Shown piece by piece: positions 53,076 to 61,524 of a stretch of DNA of 64,000 nucleotides (position 1 is its first letter; every line of letters begins with the position of its first letter). The DNA is taken from contig JACKCB010000001.1 in assembly GCA_020634235.1 (NCBI GenBank), positions 1,426,001-1,490,000 of the forward strand, given 5' to 3'. The notes beneath the pieces were generated by a model. It worked only from the letters and a program-made list of their open reading frames with translations, was not told the origin of the DNA and did not search any database. A program made the translations under genes and the position numbers. This stretch comes from Ardenticatenaceae bacterium. Its GTDB lineage: Bacteria; Chloroflexota; Anaerolineae; Promineifilales; Promineifilaceae.

Positions 53076-54518
53076 TTAGTAGGCACGGGCAAAGATGGCC
53101 AGGCGGTCGGTCTCCCGGCCGGTGTAGAAGCATTTGCCGCGCCCGGCCGGGGTGTCCAGCGGGAAACAGCGAATGGTTGCTTTGGTCTCTTCCTTCACCC
53201 GCTGCTCGTCGGCGTTATCACCCGCCCACCAAACCCGGGCAAAGCCGTCCTGCACCACTTCTTTGAAGCTGTCATAATCGGCCGGTTCGTAGGTGTGGGC
53301 TTCGCGGAAGGCCAGCGCTTTGGCGTGCATCCCATGATGGATCTGCGCCAACAGGTCCTGAACGGTTTGGGCCAGGCCATCTTGCGAGACAAACTGTTTG
53401 CCGTCCCGGCCGGGGATATCCCGCCGCGCCAGCGCCACCGAATGATTCGCCACGTCCCGTGGCCCAATCTCAATCCGCGTGGGCACACCCCGCAGCTCCC
53501 AATCATTGAACTTGTAACCCGGCGAAAGGTTATCCCGGTCATCCACCTTCACCCGCACCCCGGCCGCCGTCAACGACTGCCGGATGCGCTCCACGGCGGC
53601 CAGCACTTCACCCTTTTCACCATCCTTGCGGTAAATCGGCACAATCACCGTCTGGTAAGGCGCCAGGCGCGGCGGCATCACCAGCCCCTGGTCATCCCCA
53701 TGCACCATGATGATCGCCCCAATAAAGCGCGTGCTCAACCCCCAGGAAGTCGTCCAACAATATTGCAACTCATTGCTCGTGTCCAGATACTTGATATCGA
53801 ACGCCCGCGCAAAGTTCTGGCCCAAATTGTGCGACGTAGCCGACTGCAAAGCACGCCGGTCGCCCATCATCGCCTCTAGCGTAAAGGTCCGGTCCGCCCC
53901 GGCAAAACGCTCCACCTCCGACTTCTCACCTGGAATTACCGGGATGGCCGCATCGTTGACGGCAAAATCGGTGTACACGTCTAGCATCTGCCGTGTCTCA
54001 AAGGCCGCTTCTTCGGCCGTGGCATGGGCTGTGTGTCCTTCTTGCCAGTAAAACTCTGACGTCCGCAGGAACAACTTGGTGCGCAGCTCCCAACGCACGA
54101 CGCTGTTCCACAGGTTAATCAGAATCGGCAGGTCACGATAACTCTGCACCCACCGCGCAAACGAATGGCCAATGATCGTCTCCGAAGTCGGACGTACTAC
54201 CAACGGCTCCTCCAACTCCTGGCCACCAGCATGGGTCACAATCGCCAGCTCTGGCGAGAAACCTTCCACGTGCTTCGCTTCACGCTTGATGAAGCTCTCC
54301 GGAATGAACATGGGAAAGCCAGCGTTCAGGTGGCCGGTGGCCTTGAAGCGCCGGTCCAGCCCTTGCTGGATATTCTCCCACAACGCCCAGCCATACGGCT
54401 TCACAATCATCGTCCCCCGCACCGGACCATAATCGGCCAGATCGGCCCGCAGCACCAGGCTGTTATACCATTCGTTGAAATCTTCGCTTCGTGGCACCAG
54501 TTTCTCAGACATAGACAT
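53076..54518 (-). CDS. proS: Prolyl-tRNA synthetase, archaeal/eukaryal type (ProS type 3)
   Basis: 480 residues. It attaches proline to tRNA-Pro. Class II motifs are visible: motif 2 region VVRWELRTKLFLRTSEFYWQEGH and the TSETIIGHSF segment; the short N-terminus without an editing insertion and the C-terminal domain ending FARAY mark the type 3 enzyme. It starts just after a terminator hairpin, so it has its own transcript although it sits within the complex I cluster. The second Met (54512) is an alternative start. Confidence 0.95.
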   Translation of the reverse strand: MSMSEKLVPRSEDFNEWYNSLVLRADLADYGPVRGTMIVKPYGWALWENIQQGLDRRFKATGHLNAGFPMFIPESFIKREAKHVEGFSPELAIVTHAGGQELEEPLVVRPTSETIIGHSFARWVQSYRDLPILINLWNSVVRWELRTKLFLRTSEFYWQEGHTAHATAEEAAFETRQMLDVYTDFAVNDAAIPVIPGEKSEVERFAGADRTFTLEAMMGDRRALQSATSHNLGQNFARAFDIKYLDTSNELQYCWTTSWGLSTRFIGAIIMVHGDDQGLVMPPRLAPYQTVIVPIYRKDGEKGEVLAAVERIRQSLTAAGVRVKVDDRDNLSPGYKFNDWELRGVPTRIEIGPRDVANHSVALARRDIPGRDGKQFVSQDGLAQTVQDLLAQIHHGMHAKALAFREAHTYEPADYDSFKEVVQDGFARVWWAGDNADEQRVKEETKATIRCFPLDTPAGRGKCFYTGRETDRLAIFARAY

Positions 54519-54535
54519 CCTACCTACACGCTAAA

Positions 54536-54571
54536 ACCGCCCTCAACCCCGAAAAAAGGATTGAGGGCGGT
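54536..54571 (-). terminator. Terminator after nuoM
   Basis: Arms ACCGCCCTCAA and TTGAGGGCGGT form an 11-pair stem with a 14-base loop. On the minus strand TTTT follows. It lies 30 bases after the nuoM stop and separates nuoM from proS. Confidence 0.78.
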
Positions 54572-54600
54572 CGCTCATTTCGCTCACAGAGACAACAGCA

Positions 54601-56103
54601 CTACCGCATGGCGGTAACAACAGAACTGATATCCTGGATCAGATGCCCTACCGTGCTGTCAGTCAGGTTGAAGTAACCGGTGGGGGCGATGCCGATCCAC
54701 ACAATGAAGAGCAAGAGGGACAACATGATGAGCAGTTGCCCGGCATTGACATCCTTCAGCTTCTTGTTTTCGGGGTTATCGAGCGGCCCCATGAAGACGC
54801 GCTGGAACATCCACAGCAGGTAAACGGCGGCCAAAATAACGCCGCTGGTGGCAAAAGCGGTGTAAATCCAGGCGTGGGCACCCAATGACTCAGTTGCCCC
54901 CATGGACCCCAGCAAAATGGTGAACTCGCCCACGAAGCCGTTCAGGCCGGGCAGGCCCATGCTGGACAAGACGATGATGAGCGACAGCGCGCTAAAGATG
55001 GGCATGGCCCGCCACACGCCGCCAAAAGCGGACATCTCCCGGGTGTGGCGCTGCTCATAGAGCACGCCGACCAGGTAAAACAAAGCGCCCGTGCTGAGTC
55101 CATGGTTGACCCCCTGCAAGATCGCGCCCTGCAAACCGGCCTGGTTCAGCGAGAAGATGCCCAGCATGACAAAACCCAAATGGCTCACACTGGAATAAGC
55201 CACCAGCTTCTTCACATCCTTCTGGGCAAAGGAGACGATAGCCCCATAGATGATGCCGATGATGGCCAGGACGGCGATGGTCGGCGCAAAGGTGTAGGAG
55301 GCTTCTGGGAAGAGGGGTAAGTTAAACCGCATGAAACCGTAGGTGCCCATCTTCAGCAGAACGCCGGCCAGAATGATGGACCCGGCCGTGGGGGCCTGGG
55401 TGTGGGCGTCGGGCAACCAGGAGTGGAAGGGGAACAGGGGTACCTTAATGGCAAAGGCAATGGCAAAGCCCAGGAAGAGCAGGTTTTGTGCGTCGGCGAA
55501 GGCTGCCCGGCCGGAGATCAGATCCGGCAGCGCAAACGTCCCATTGGTAATGCCCATGTACAGAATCGCCAGCAGCATCAGCAAAGAGCCGGCCATCGTA
55601 TACAGGAAGAACTTGATAGAGGCGTACACGCGTTCCTTACCGCCCCAAATGCCAATGAGGAAGTACATAGGGATCAGCGTGAATTCCCAGAAAATGTAGA
55701 AGAGGAAGAGGTCCTGGGCCAGAAACACCCCCAGCATCCCGGTTTCAAGCAGCAGCATGAAGATGTAATACTGCCGGGTCTGCGTCTCAATCGCATCCCA
55801 GGAACCGGCAATCGCCAGCATGGAGATGAACGTCGTCAGCAGAACCATCAAGATACTCAACCCATCGACGCCCATGTAATACTGGATATTGAGCGGCGCA
55901 ATCCAGGTGGCCTTCTCAACCATCTGCAAACCGCTTTGGGCGGTATCATAGCTAACCACCAGGACGATGGACAGGATGAAGGTCACAATGGATGTGGCAA
56001 TGGCCACTTGCTTGATCGACCGCTCTGACTCACGCTTAAGCGGCTTCAGGAGCAAGATTGCAAGGACGCCCACCAGAGGTATGAAAGTCAATATCGTCAA
56101 CAT
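54601..56103 (-). CDS. nuoM: NADH-quinone oxidoreductase subunit M
   Basis: 500 residues, polytopic proton-pumping subunit. Conserved phrases: FPFHSWLPDAHTQAPTAGSI, KKLVAYSSVSHLGFVMLGIF and SSMGLPGLNGFVGEFTILLG. It carries the expected Glu and Lys of the antiporter-like subunits. It follows nuoL by 47 bases and is the last gene of the contiguous nuoG-nuoM run, ended by a clear terminator. No exact palindrome copy occurs in it. Confidence 0.97.
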   Translation of the reverse strand: MLTILTFIPLVGVLAILLLKPLKRESERSIKQVAIATSIVTFILSIVLVVSYDTAQSGLQMVEKATWIAPLNIQYYMGVDGLSILMVLLTTFISMLAIAGSWDAIETQTRQYYIFMLLLETGMLGVFLAQDLFLFYIFWEFTLIPMYFLIGIWGGKERVYASIKFFLYTMAGSLLMLLAILYMGITNGTFALPDLISGRAAFADAQNLLFLGFAIAFAIKVPLFPFHSWLPDAHTQAPTAGSIILAGVLLKMGTYGFMRFNLPLFPEASYTFAPTIAVLAIIGIIYGAIVSFAQKDVKKLVAYSSVSHLGFVMLGIFSLNQAGLQGAILQGVNHGLSTGALFYLVGVLYEQRHTREMSAFGGVWRAMPIFSALSLIIVLSSMGLPGLNGFVGEFTILLGSMGATESLGAHAWIYTAFATSGVILAAVYLLWMFQRVFMGPLDNPENKKLKDVNAGQLLIMLSLLLFIVWIGIAPTGYFNLTDSTVGHLIQDISSVVTAMR

Positions 56104-56150
56104 AGTCTCACCAAGATTCGAGGTTGGTTACCTGTAATAACGAACTCGGA

Positions 56151-58418
56151 TTAGCCGGCCGCAAACACAAAGTAGACCAGCAAGGCGATTACACCCAGGA
56201 ACAGGGCCAGGGCGTAGTTACGCACATAACCGGTTTGCAGAACGCGCAACACATTGGCTACCCGGCCGGTGACCCGCGCCGTGCCGTTCACAATCCCATC
56301 CACACCCCGCGCATCAAACACATCAGAGGCAAAATTAGCAAAGCCCACAAACGTGTCCCGGACCAGCCGCTCATGCACAAAATCATGCCAGAAAGCCGAA
56401 TCCAACGGACCCGCCAGCCACGCCGCCAGCCGGTTGAACAGCGGGATAATCCCCTTCATATACAGCGTGTTAAGCGGCAAAATTCGGAACCACCAGATAA
56501 GCGGCCCGATAACCGGAATGCCCGGCAGCGGATCCGGGTCTTCCGCTCGCTCCGGCTTGCGCCCATACACCACAAAGAAAGCCAACAGCAGCCCGGCAAC
56601 AGCCAAAACAGTCGAGATGGCGGCCACATTGATCTGCAGCCAGGTTGGTGTGTGCGGCAAGTGCAACAGCCCTTCTTCCGTCAGCACAAACGCGGCAATA
56701 GAATGCTCCAGCCAATGCTCCAGAGCCAGGAAAATGCCGGTTTCATGCGCCTCTTTCGCTGCCTCGTAAGCCGCCTTAGAACCGTAGGGCAAATTCAGCA
56801 AACCACCCAAAATCGTCAGCCCGGCCAAAATCATCAAGGGCACCGTCATAAGCGGCGAGCTTTCCTGGGCATGTTCGGCCGCTTCGTGGCGCGGCTTGCC
56901 AAAGAAGACCATCTTGATTTGCCGCCCCATGTAAAAGGCGGTGCAAAAAGCGGCAATGGTCAGCATGATGGAGACCACACTAAAGACCGTCCCACTATTG
57001 TACGAAGCGTGCGCCAGAATCTCATCCTTGGACCAGAAGCCGGCCAGCGGCACAATCCCCGCCAGCGCCAGGGTGCCAATCATGTAAACCACAAAAGTGA
57101 CCGGCATGCGCTGCCGCAGCCCGCCCATCGTGCGCATATCTTGCGGGTCGAACGGGGCAGCTTCCGCGTGCGGATCATGCTCGCCCGGATGCACCTGGGA
57201 GTGCTCATGGATGTGATGATGGCCATGCTCCATGCCATGAATGACGGAGCCAGAAGAAAGGAACAACAGTGCCTTGAAAAATGCGTGGGTGGTCAGGTGA
57301 AACATCGCCGCCACATAGGCCCCCATCCCGGCCGCGGCAACCATAAACCCCAACTGGCTAACCGTAGAATAGGCCAGTACCTTCTTAATGTCATTCTGCG
57401 TGAACGCAATCAACCCCGCCAGCAGCGCCGTCGCCGCACCAATGTAAGCCACCAGGTCGGGCGAGGAAACAATACCAAAAATGAGTGCCCCACTCTCGCG
57501 CACAATCTCAAACAGCACATTGCTGCGCACAATCAGATAAACGCCCGACGTTACCATGGTCGCCGCATGAATCAAGGCCGACACAGGGGTGGGGCCGGCC
57601 ATCGCGTCTGGCAGCCAGACATAGAGCGGGATCTGGGCCGACTTGCCAGCCGCGCCCATGAGGAACAGCGCCGTGACTGCCGTCAGCACACTGGCCAATG
57701 GTGCCTGGAAAAGACCAAATTCCACCACGTGCCCGGCTTCGAACATCTCCACGGCCGAGCCAAAGACAGTATTGAACTGCAGCGAGCCAAACGTCCAGAA
57801 CATGAGCACCATAGCCAGGACCATGGCAAAGTCGCCCACACGGTTGGCCACAAACGCCTTGCGCGCGGCGTTGGCATTCATAGGCTGCTTGTCGGCATCT
57901 ACCCGGTCGAACCAGAAGCCAATGAGCAAGAAAGAACACAACCCCACCCCTTCCCAACCAACAAACAGCATCAGATAGCTGCTGCCAGAAACCAGCGTCA
58001 GCATGAAAAAGACAAAAAGGTTCAGGTAAGTGAAGAAGCGGGAGAAGTCAGGGTCGCCATGCATATAGCCAATGGCATAAATGTGAATCAGCGAACTCAC
58101 GCCGGCCACCACTAACATCATGGTCACAGAGAGCGTGTCCACCTGAATTGCCCAGGGAATATAGAAGTTGGCAGAGGGGATAGATATCCAATCAAACAGG
58201 CGAACTGTTTCGGCATGGAATTCGTTGCCGGCCAGGCCAATGAGCAGAAGAACAGCTACACCAAAGGAGGCCAGGGCCATGATACTGGCAAACCAGCCAG
58301 ACCATCTCTCCCCAACGCGGCGATCGGCGTCCACAAAGCGGCGGCCAAAAAGCGCATTCATGAAGATGCCGATAATCGGGAAAACGAGAATGAGTGGTGC
58401 GAGTTGAATGACGTCCAT
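56151..58418 (-). CDS. nuoL: NADH-quinone oxidoreductase subunit L with His-rich loop
   Basis: 755 residues, longer than the common 610-650. The antiporter domain is clear (PLYVWLPDAMAGPTPVSALIHAATMVTSG and KKVLAYSTVSQLGFMVAAAG in outline) and the long lateral helix region follows. Between two membrane segments (about residues 393-422) lies a His-rich loop, MEHGHHHIHEHSQVHPGEHD, that is not usual. Part of the proton-pumping arm of complex I. It lies 39 bases downstream of nuoK and 47 bases before nuoM. Contains no exact palindrome copy in 2.3 kb. Confidence 0.96.
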   Translation of the reverse strand: MDVIQLAPLILVFPIIGIFMNALFGRRFVDADRRVGERWSGWFASIMALASFGVAVLLLIGLAGNEFHAETVRLFDWISIPSANFYIPWAIQVDTLSVTMMLVVAGVSSLIHIYAIGYMHGDPDFSRFFTYLNLFVFFMLTLVSGSSYLMLFVGWEGVGLCSFLLIGFWFDRVDADKQPMNANAARKAFVANRVGDFAMVLAMVLMFWTFGSLQFNTVFGSAVEMFEAGHVVEFGLFQAPLASVLTAVTALFLMGAAGKSAQIPLYVWLPDAMAGPTPVSALIHAATMVTSGVYLIVRSNVLFEIVRESGALIFGIVSSPDLVAYIGAATALLAGLIAFTQNDIKKVLAYSTVSQLGFMVAAAGMGAYVAAMFHLTTHAFFKALLFLSSGSVIHGMEHGHHHIHEHSQVHPGEHDPHAEAAPFDPQDMRTMGGLRQRMPVTFVVYMIGTLALAGIVPLAGFWSKDEILAHASYNSGTVFSVVSIMLTIAAFCTAFYMGRQIKMVFFGKPRHEAAEHAQESSPLMTVPLMILAGLTILGGLLNLPYGSKAAYEAAKEAHETGIFLALEHWLEHSIAAFVLTEEGLLHLPHTPTWLQINVAAISTVLAVAGLLLAFFVVYGRKPERAEDPDPLPGIPVIGPLIWWFRILPLNTLYMKGIIPLFNRLAAWLAGPLDSAFWHDFVHERLVRDTFVGFANFASDVFDARGVDGIVNGTARVTGRVANVLRVLQTGYVRNYALALFLGVIALLVYFVFAAG

Positions 58419-58457
58419 AATCTCACTTCATGACACGAAATCGTGGCCCTGGTAACG

Positions 58458-58769
58458 CTAGCCCTTCATCGTGTTTAGTTCGTCTATGTTGATGCTCCTC
58501 TTGGTGCGGAAAATCGCCACAATCAGGGCCAGACCTACGGCCACTTCGGCCGCGGCCACTGTCATCACGAAAAAGACGAAGATCTGCCCACCCAGATCGC
58601 CCAAATGGTGCGCAAAGGCAACGAAGGCCAGGTTGGCAGCGTTTAGCATGAGTTCCACAGACATGAAGATGACAATGGCATTGCGACGCAGCAGCACGCC
58701 AAGGGCTCCAATGGTGAACAATATGGCGCTTAGGGCGATGTACCAATCGATGGTCACTTGCTCAGGCAT
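58458..58769 (-). CDS. nuoK: NADH-quinone oxidoreductase subunit K
   Basis: 103 residues with three membrane helices. Conserved phrases ALGVLLRRNAIVIFMSVELM and FVFFVMTVAAAEVAVGLALI include the two Glu residues of the proton path. It overlaps the nuoJ end by eight bases, implying coupled translation, and precedes nuoL by 39 bases. Confidence 0.97.
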   Translation of the reverse strand: MPEQVTIDWYIALSAILFTIGALGVLLRRNAIVIFMSVELMLNAANLAFVAFAHHLGDLGGQIFVFFVMTVAAAEVAVGLALIVAIFRTKRSINIDELNTMKG

Positions 58770-59274
58770 TGCTTCTTTGCCTCCTGGTACGGAGTACTAC
58801 CGCACCAATCATGGCGACCAGCAGCAGAATGGAGGTGATTTCAAAGGGGAAGACGTAGGATTCAAACAGTTTGAGGCCAACGGCGACGGGACCAGCGTCA
58901 ATGGTTGGGGCCGTGGTGCTGCCGCTGACGAGCTGGCCGCTTACCAGGATGGCAACAAAGGTGCCGATGAGGGCAGTCGCCAGGATGAGGGAGAGCACGG
59001 TCTGCCATCGCCCCCCTTCCCGGGCGCCCATGAGCTGTTCAGCACCCAGGAGCATGATGACGAACAGGAACAGCACCATGATTGCCCCGGCATAGACTGT
59101 GACCTGCACCATAGCGATGAAGGGCGCGTTCAGCACAAGGTAGAAGACGGCGATGGTCGCCATGTTCAAGATGAGGAATAGGGCGCTGTGAATGGCATTG
59201 CGGCTTAGCAGCATGCCAAGGGCCGCCAATATGGCGATCGCGCCTAGGATGAGAAACAGGATTGGATTTCCCAT
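58762..59274 (-). CDS. nuoJ: NADH-quinone oxidoreductase subunit J
   Basis: 170 residues, five membrane helices. The family phrase VFYLVLNAPFIAMVQVTVYAGAIMVLFLFVIMLLG (read in parts) is clear. It joins the membrane arm of complex I. The ATG at 59274 follows a 387-base gap after nuoI; TTGACC with a 17-base spacer to TAACGT lies just upstream on the minus strand, so an internal promoter may drive nuoJKLM. Confidence 0.95.
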   Translation of the reverse strand: MGNPILFLILGAIAILAALGMLLSRNAIHSALFLILNMATIAVFYLVLNAPFIAMVQVTVYAGAIMVLFLFVIMLLGAEQLMGAREGGRWQTVLSLILATALIGTFVAILVSGQLVSGSTTAPTIDAGPVAVGLKLFESYVFPFEITSILLLVAMIGAVVLRTRRQRSNA

Positions 59275-59661
59275 AAACCAACTCAGCCTTTAGTCTGGTT
59301 ACGTTATTTCACGGCAGCGCCTGGGTCAACACCAGGCGGCGCAAAATCGTAATTTCAACGACGTAAAGTATTCGGTTCGAAATTGTAACTGTTCAGGCTG
59401 CTAAGAAAGCGGGCTTTTTTCACTTTTCGGGAGTTAAGCCGATTTTCTGGCCTGGTGGTTACGCTTTTTTGTGAACGGCTGCTTCGATCAAAAACTGGCA
59501 CGCTGTTTTTGGCGAGGCATCGGGCGCAAAACCCCAATTCTATGCGCCCCGGACTTAAGTTTGTGAAGTATAGCACGATGGCGGCATCTGGGCATCCCGG
59601 CCGGGGTGTGGGCCAGCACCAAACCCAGCATATGCGCCAGGTGGCAATTCCATGGGCAGTT
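59275..59661. other. 387-base gap inside the nuo gene run
   Basis: Between nuoI and nuoJ, where these genes normally abut. It is more AT-rich than its surroundings, contains one CCCGGCCGGG copy (near 59597), a TATACT box on the minus strand near 59570, and the TTGACC/TAACGT pair near nuoJ. No credible ORF; a minus-strand frame there lacks any domain. Confidence 0.5.
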
Positions 59662-60162
59662 CTACCGCGGGTCCTCCATGTTGGGAATGGCGCGGGTAAA
59701 GACACCGGGTTCTGTCTTGCGTGGTGTCGGCTCGCTCCCGGCCGGGACCGGGTCCAGCAGCATTTCCCGCGTATAGATCGCACTGGCCCGATCATAGAAA
59801 CTCAGTTCAAAGTCCCGTTCCAGCACAATCGCCTGCGTCGGGCAGGCATCCTCACAAAAGCCACAGAAAATGCAGCGCAGCATATTAATCTCATAGGTGC
59901 TGGCATAGCGCTCGCCCGGCGAATAGCGCACCTCATCCGTATTTTCCGACGCCTCCACAAAGATCGCATCGGCCGGGCAGGCCGCGGCACACAAAGCGCA
60001 GCCAATACACTTCTCCAGGCCGTTGTCATACCGCTTCAGCGCATGACGCCCCTTAAAACGATTGCTTACCGGCCGCTTCTCGTCCGGGTACATAATCGTC
60101 ACCGGCGGCTTGAACGCGTGCTTCAACGTGGTGGCCATACCTCGGATTATTTCATGAAACAT
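59662..60162 (-). CDS. nuoI: NADH-quinone oxidoreductase subunit I
   Basis: 166 residues. Two [4Fe-4S] motifs, CIGCALCAAACPADAI and CIFCGFCEDACPTQAI, pass electrons toward the quinone site in the peripheral arm. The short N-terminal start (MFHEIIRGMATTLKHAF) fits the family. It lies 101 bases downstream of nuoH. The C-terminal tail carries a palindrome copy near 59738, outside the iron-sulfur core. Confidence 0.96.
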   Translation of the reverse strand: MFHEIIRGMATTLKHAFKPPVTIMYPDEKRPVSNRFKGRHALKRYDNGLEKCIGCALCAAACPADAIFVEASENTDEVRYSPGERYASTYEINMLRCIFCGFCEDACPTQAIVLERDFELSFYDRASAIYTREMLLDPVPAGSEPTPRKTEPGVFTRAIPNMEDPR

Positions 60163-60263
60163 ACAACTCTCCGTCAGATGCGCTGCTTGAGAATTTAGAA
60201 GTCACTCACTGGGGCAACCGGCCGCCTGAGACAAGCCCAGGCTGCCAGGCCAAATCGTTACCG

Positions 60264-61370
60264 CTAACCGCTAAAGAAGCCGAAAATCGTACTCAGCCAC
60301 TGGTCAAAAACCCCTTCCTGCGCCAGCAAAATAACCGTACCAGTGATAACGAAATTGGCCAGGGCGATGGGCAGCAGCCGTTTCCAACCAAACTGCATCA
60401 ACTGATCATAACGAAAACGGGGCAGAGACGCCCGAATCCAGATCATCAGGCACAGGCTGAGGATAATTTTTAGGATGATGTAAACAAAACCCAGCGCCGG
60501 CACCTCATCTACAAAAGGACCGCGATAGCCGCCAAAGAAAAGCACCGCAGCAATGGCGCTCAACGAGATCATCTTCATGTACTCGGCCATGAAAAATGCC
60601 CCAAAGCGCATACCCCCATATTCCACATTGTAGCCAGACGACAGCTCCTGCTCCGCTTCCAACAAGTCAAATGGAGAGCGTTGCAGTTCGGCCAGGGCCG
60701 CCACGTAAAAGATGAACGCGGCCAGCGGCTGGACAAAGAGGTACCACAACCCTTTCTGCGCGGCGACAATCTCGCCCAGGTCCATTGAATTGGCCAGCAT
60801 GATGGGCGGCAAAACGGAAAAGCCCAGCGCCAACTCATAGCTAATCATCTGCGCCGAGGCACGAATGCCCCCCAAGACAGCGTACTTGCTGTTGGACCCC
60901 CAGCCGGCCAGGGCCACGCCGTAAACGCCAATCGAAGTAATGGCCAGGAAGAAGAGGACGCCCACGTTGATGCCGGGTGCAATGGCGAAATAGGGCGAGA
61001 ACTGCGCCCCAAAAATGTTGATTTCGCCCGCCCAGGGGATCACGGCCAGGATTAGGATGGCCGGCATCACAGCCAGCATGGGGGCCAGGTTGTAGACAAA
61101 GCGATCGGCCCGGCCGGGTGTGGAATCCTCCTTAAAAAACAGCTTCACCGCGTCAGCCGCCGGCTGCATAATACCGGCCAACAGCTTGCGCTCTGGGCCG
61201 CCCCGGGTTGGAATGGGAATATAGCCAGCCCGGTTCGGGCCAACGCGATGCTGCAAGCGGGCCAGAAATTTGCGCTCCAACAGCGTGGTATAGGCAAAAC
61301 CGGTAATCACCGCAAAAGAGACGATAAACCCCACAATAAGGGAGCGAAGTGCGATTTCACCAGGTGTCAT
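60264..61370 (-). CDS. nuoH: NADH-quinone oxidoreductase subunit H
   Basis: 368 residues, polytopic. The family phrases RKFLARLQHRVGPNRAGYIP, RASAQMISYELALGFSVLPP and LLEAEQELSSGYNVEYGGMRF form the quinone-binding and charged channel region at the membrane-peripheral junction. The ATG at 61370 has a weak ribosome site. It follows nuoG after a 154-base gap. Confidence 0.97.
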   Translation of the reverse strand: MTPGEIALRSLIVGFIVSFAVITGFAYTTLLERKFLARLQHRVGPNRAGYIPIPTRGGPERKLLAGIMQPAADAVKLFFKEDSTPGRADRFVYNLAPMLAVMPAILILAVIPWAGEINIFGAQFSPYFAIAPGINVGVLFFLAITSIGVYGVALAGWGSNSKYAVLGGIRASAQMISYELALGFSVLPPIMLANSMDLGEIVAAQKGLWYLFVQPLAAFIFYVAALAELQRSPFDLLEAEQELSSGYNVEYGGMRFGAFFMAEYMKMISLSAIAAVLFFGGYRGPFVDEVPALGFVYIILKIILSLCLMIWIRASLPRFRYDQLMQFGWKRLLPIALANFVITGTVILLAQEGVFDQWLSTIFGFFSG

Positions 61371-61524
61371 AACGATTCCTTCGTCCTGGGCCAGGGTCCG
61401 AAAGCAGTTTCCCGCTTTCCGGCCGTGGCTTGCGGCCGCTTCAGGCGACGGTGGCGACGGTGGCTACGTTGGCCGCGCCAGGGGCCGAAGCAGGCCTGAT
61501 CTTGCATTCCAGCCGAAGCCAGAG

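Noticed and set aside
54536..54571. T-box or leader regulating proS
   Set aside because: It is a simple 11-pair hairpin with T-run directly after nuoM; no T-box sequence is seen.
59355..59795. 146-codon minus-strand frame between nuoI and nuoJ
   Set aside because: It overlaps the nuoI 3' end in another frame and has no domain or ribosome site.
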